A stretch of 64,000 nt of DNA from positions 125,889,475 through 125,953,474 of the forward strand of contig NC_134543.1 in NCBI RefSeq assembly GCF_050624435.1. Reading direction: 5' to 3'. This stretch comes from Tenrec ecaudatus. Its lineage: Eukaryota > Chordata > Mammalia > Afrosoricida > Tenrecidae. Below, piece by piece: positions 63,380-64,000 of the stretch. The position numbers and the translations under genes are program-made. Position 1 is the first letter of the stretch; each line of letters opens with the position of its first letter. Below the pieces are notes generated by a model. It was given only the letters and a program-made list of their open reading frames with translations. It was not told where the DNA came from and searched no databases.

Positions 63380-63800
63380 AGTGTTCATTATATCACTCCC
63401 CTGTTCAAAACCCTCTCGTCCTTATTCCCTGTGGAAATTAAGGACCAACTCTTCATGTTCAGCCTAGCACTGCAGGAGAGCAATTCAACGATTCTAACCT
63501 ATTTTCCTAGCCTTGTGTCCTTTAGCACCTTTCACACCAAAAGGCCTCGCAAAATGTGCAGTCTTCCATGGAGGCGTCTTTTCTGCTTGGACCATCCCTT
63601 CCAACTCTACTTCATTTTTCCAAGCACCTTTCAAATAAAGCCTCTTCCAAAAACTGTCATTTCAGACTAGGAGAAATTTCTCCTTTCAATCCCTGATGGT
63701 GATCATTTGTGGGTTAGGTTGCATATCTGGTCTGCTTGTATTATGGCTATCTGGCTAATCTGCTTGTCACCTCTTCAAAGACCAGGGGCCTCTTACTTAT
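63380..63800 (+). mobile_element. L2-like ancient repeat
   Basis: tatatcactcccctgttcaa followed by aaccctctcgtccttattcc and, later, cttggaccatcccttccaac resembles the L2 consensus order. Confidence 0.5.
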
Positions 63801-63861
63801 TCTCCTGTCCTTAACTCATTTACTAAATCAAAGTTGTGAAGGAAAGGTTCAAAAAGTAAAC

Positions 63862-64000
63862 AGCCCATGCCATGGAGCCTATTCTGACTCACAGTGAAGC
63901 TAACTAGGCTCCTGAGAGTCAATCTTAGGGGGAGCAGGTAGCCTTTTCTTACTCCCACAAGTACAAGCTAGCTCCTTAAAAGTCAAGCCAATTTAGTTTA
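63862..64000 (-). mobile_element. AFROSINE-like SINE, running off the window edge
   Basis: gcccatgccatggagcctat, tctgactcacagtgaagcta and ggggagcaggtagccttttc are the reverse of the family tail, body and middle. Confidence 0.65.

Overview
This is mammalian nuclear DNA. Three genes are recognised from their exons: the 3' end of SNX1 (+ strand), all of SNX22 (+) and all of PPIB (-), followed by the C-terminal end of CSNK1G1 (-). This is the same order and orientation as I recall for human chromosome 15q22. The repeats point to an afrotherian. There are many copies of a tRNA-derived SINE ending in a gactc(g/a)a..ggcagtgagtttggtttt type tail (AFROSINE-like). Two LINE families have the 3' ends I associate with afrotherians. 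PPIB intron 2 holds a short hAT element that looks like SPIN, which among afrotherians is reported from tenrecs. A tenrec such as Echinops is my best guess; the species call is inference.

Layout. 1-7905: last seven coding exons of SNX1 (C-terminal part of the BAR domain), 3'UTR and poly(A) signal. An antisense LINE of about 1.9 kb fills the large intron just before the exon at 3060. 7906-18900: intergenic DNA dominated by SINEs, LINE fragments and a probable DNA transposon, with no gene seen. 18920-23940: SNX22, starting in a CpG island, seven coding exons giving 193 residues, with one GC-AG intron. 23940-30500: PPIB, convergent with SNX22, five exons giving 216 residues, ending at a second CpG island. 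30500-31900: short intergenic stretch. 31905-52835: CSNK1G1 3' end, with a long probable 3'UTR, the palmitoylated-tail exon, a second tail exon and an optional 37-codon exon. 52836-64000: CSNK1G1 intron sequence with a candidate alternative terminal exon near 57.1 kb, a nest of LINEs, and a broken NUB1 retrocopy.

The genes are ordinary housekeeping or trafficking genes: SNX1 (retromer-type membrane tubulation), SNX22 (PX-only phosphoinositide binder), PPIB (ER prolyl isomerase) and CSNK1G1 (membrane-anchored kinase). They are not an operon-like pathway. I found no novel multi-gene system. The items most worth checking are the SPIN-like hAT insertion, the candidate CSNK1G1 terminal exon, the twin-primed LINE inserted at the stop codon of the NUB1 retropseudogene, the GC-AG intron of SNX22, the nested LINE insertions with recognisable target duplications, and an unassigned DNA-transposon-like element at 9.5-9.9 kb.
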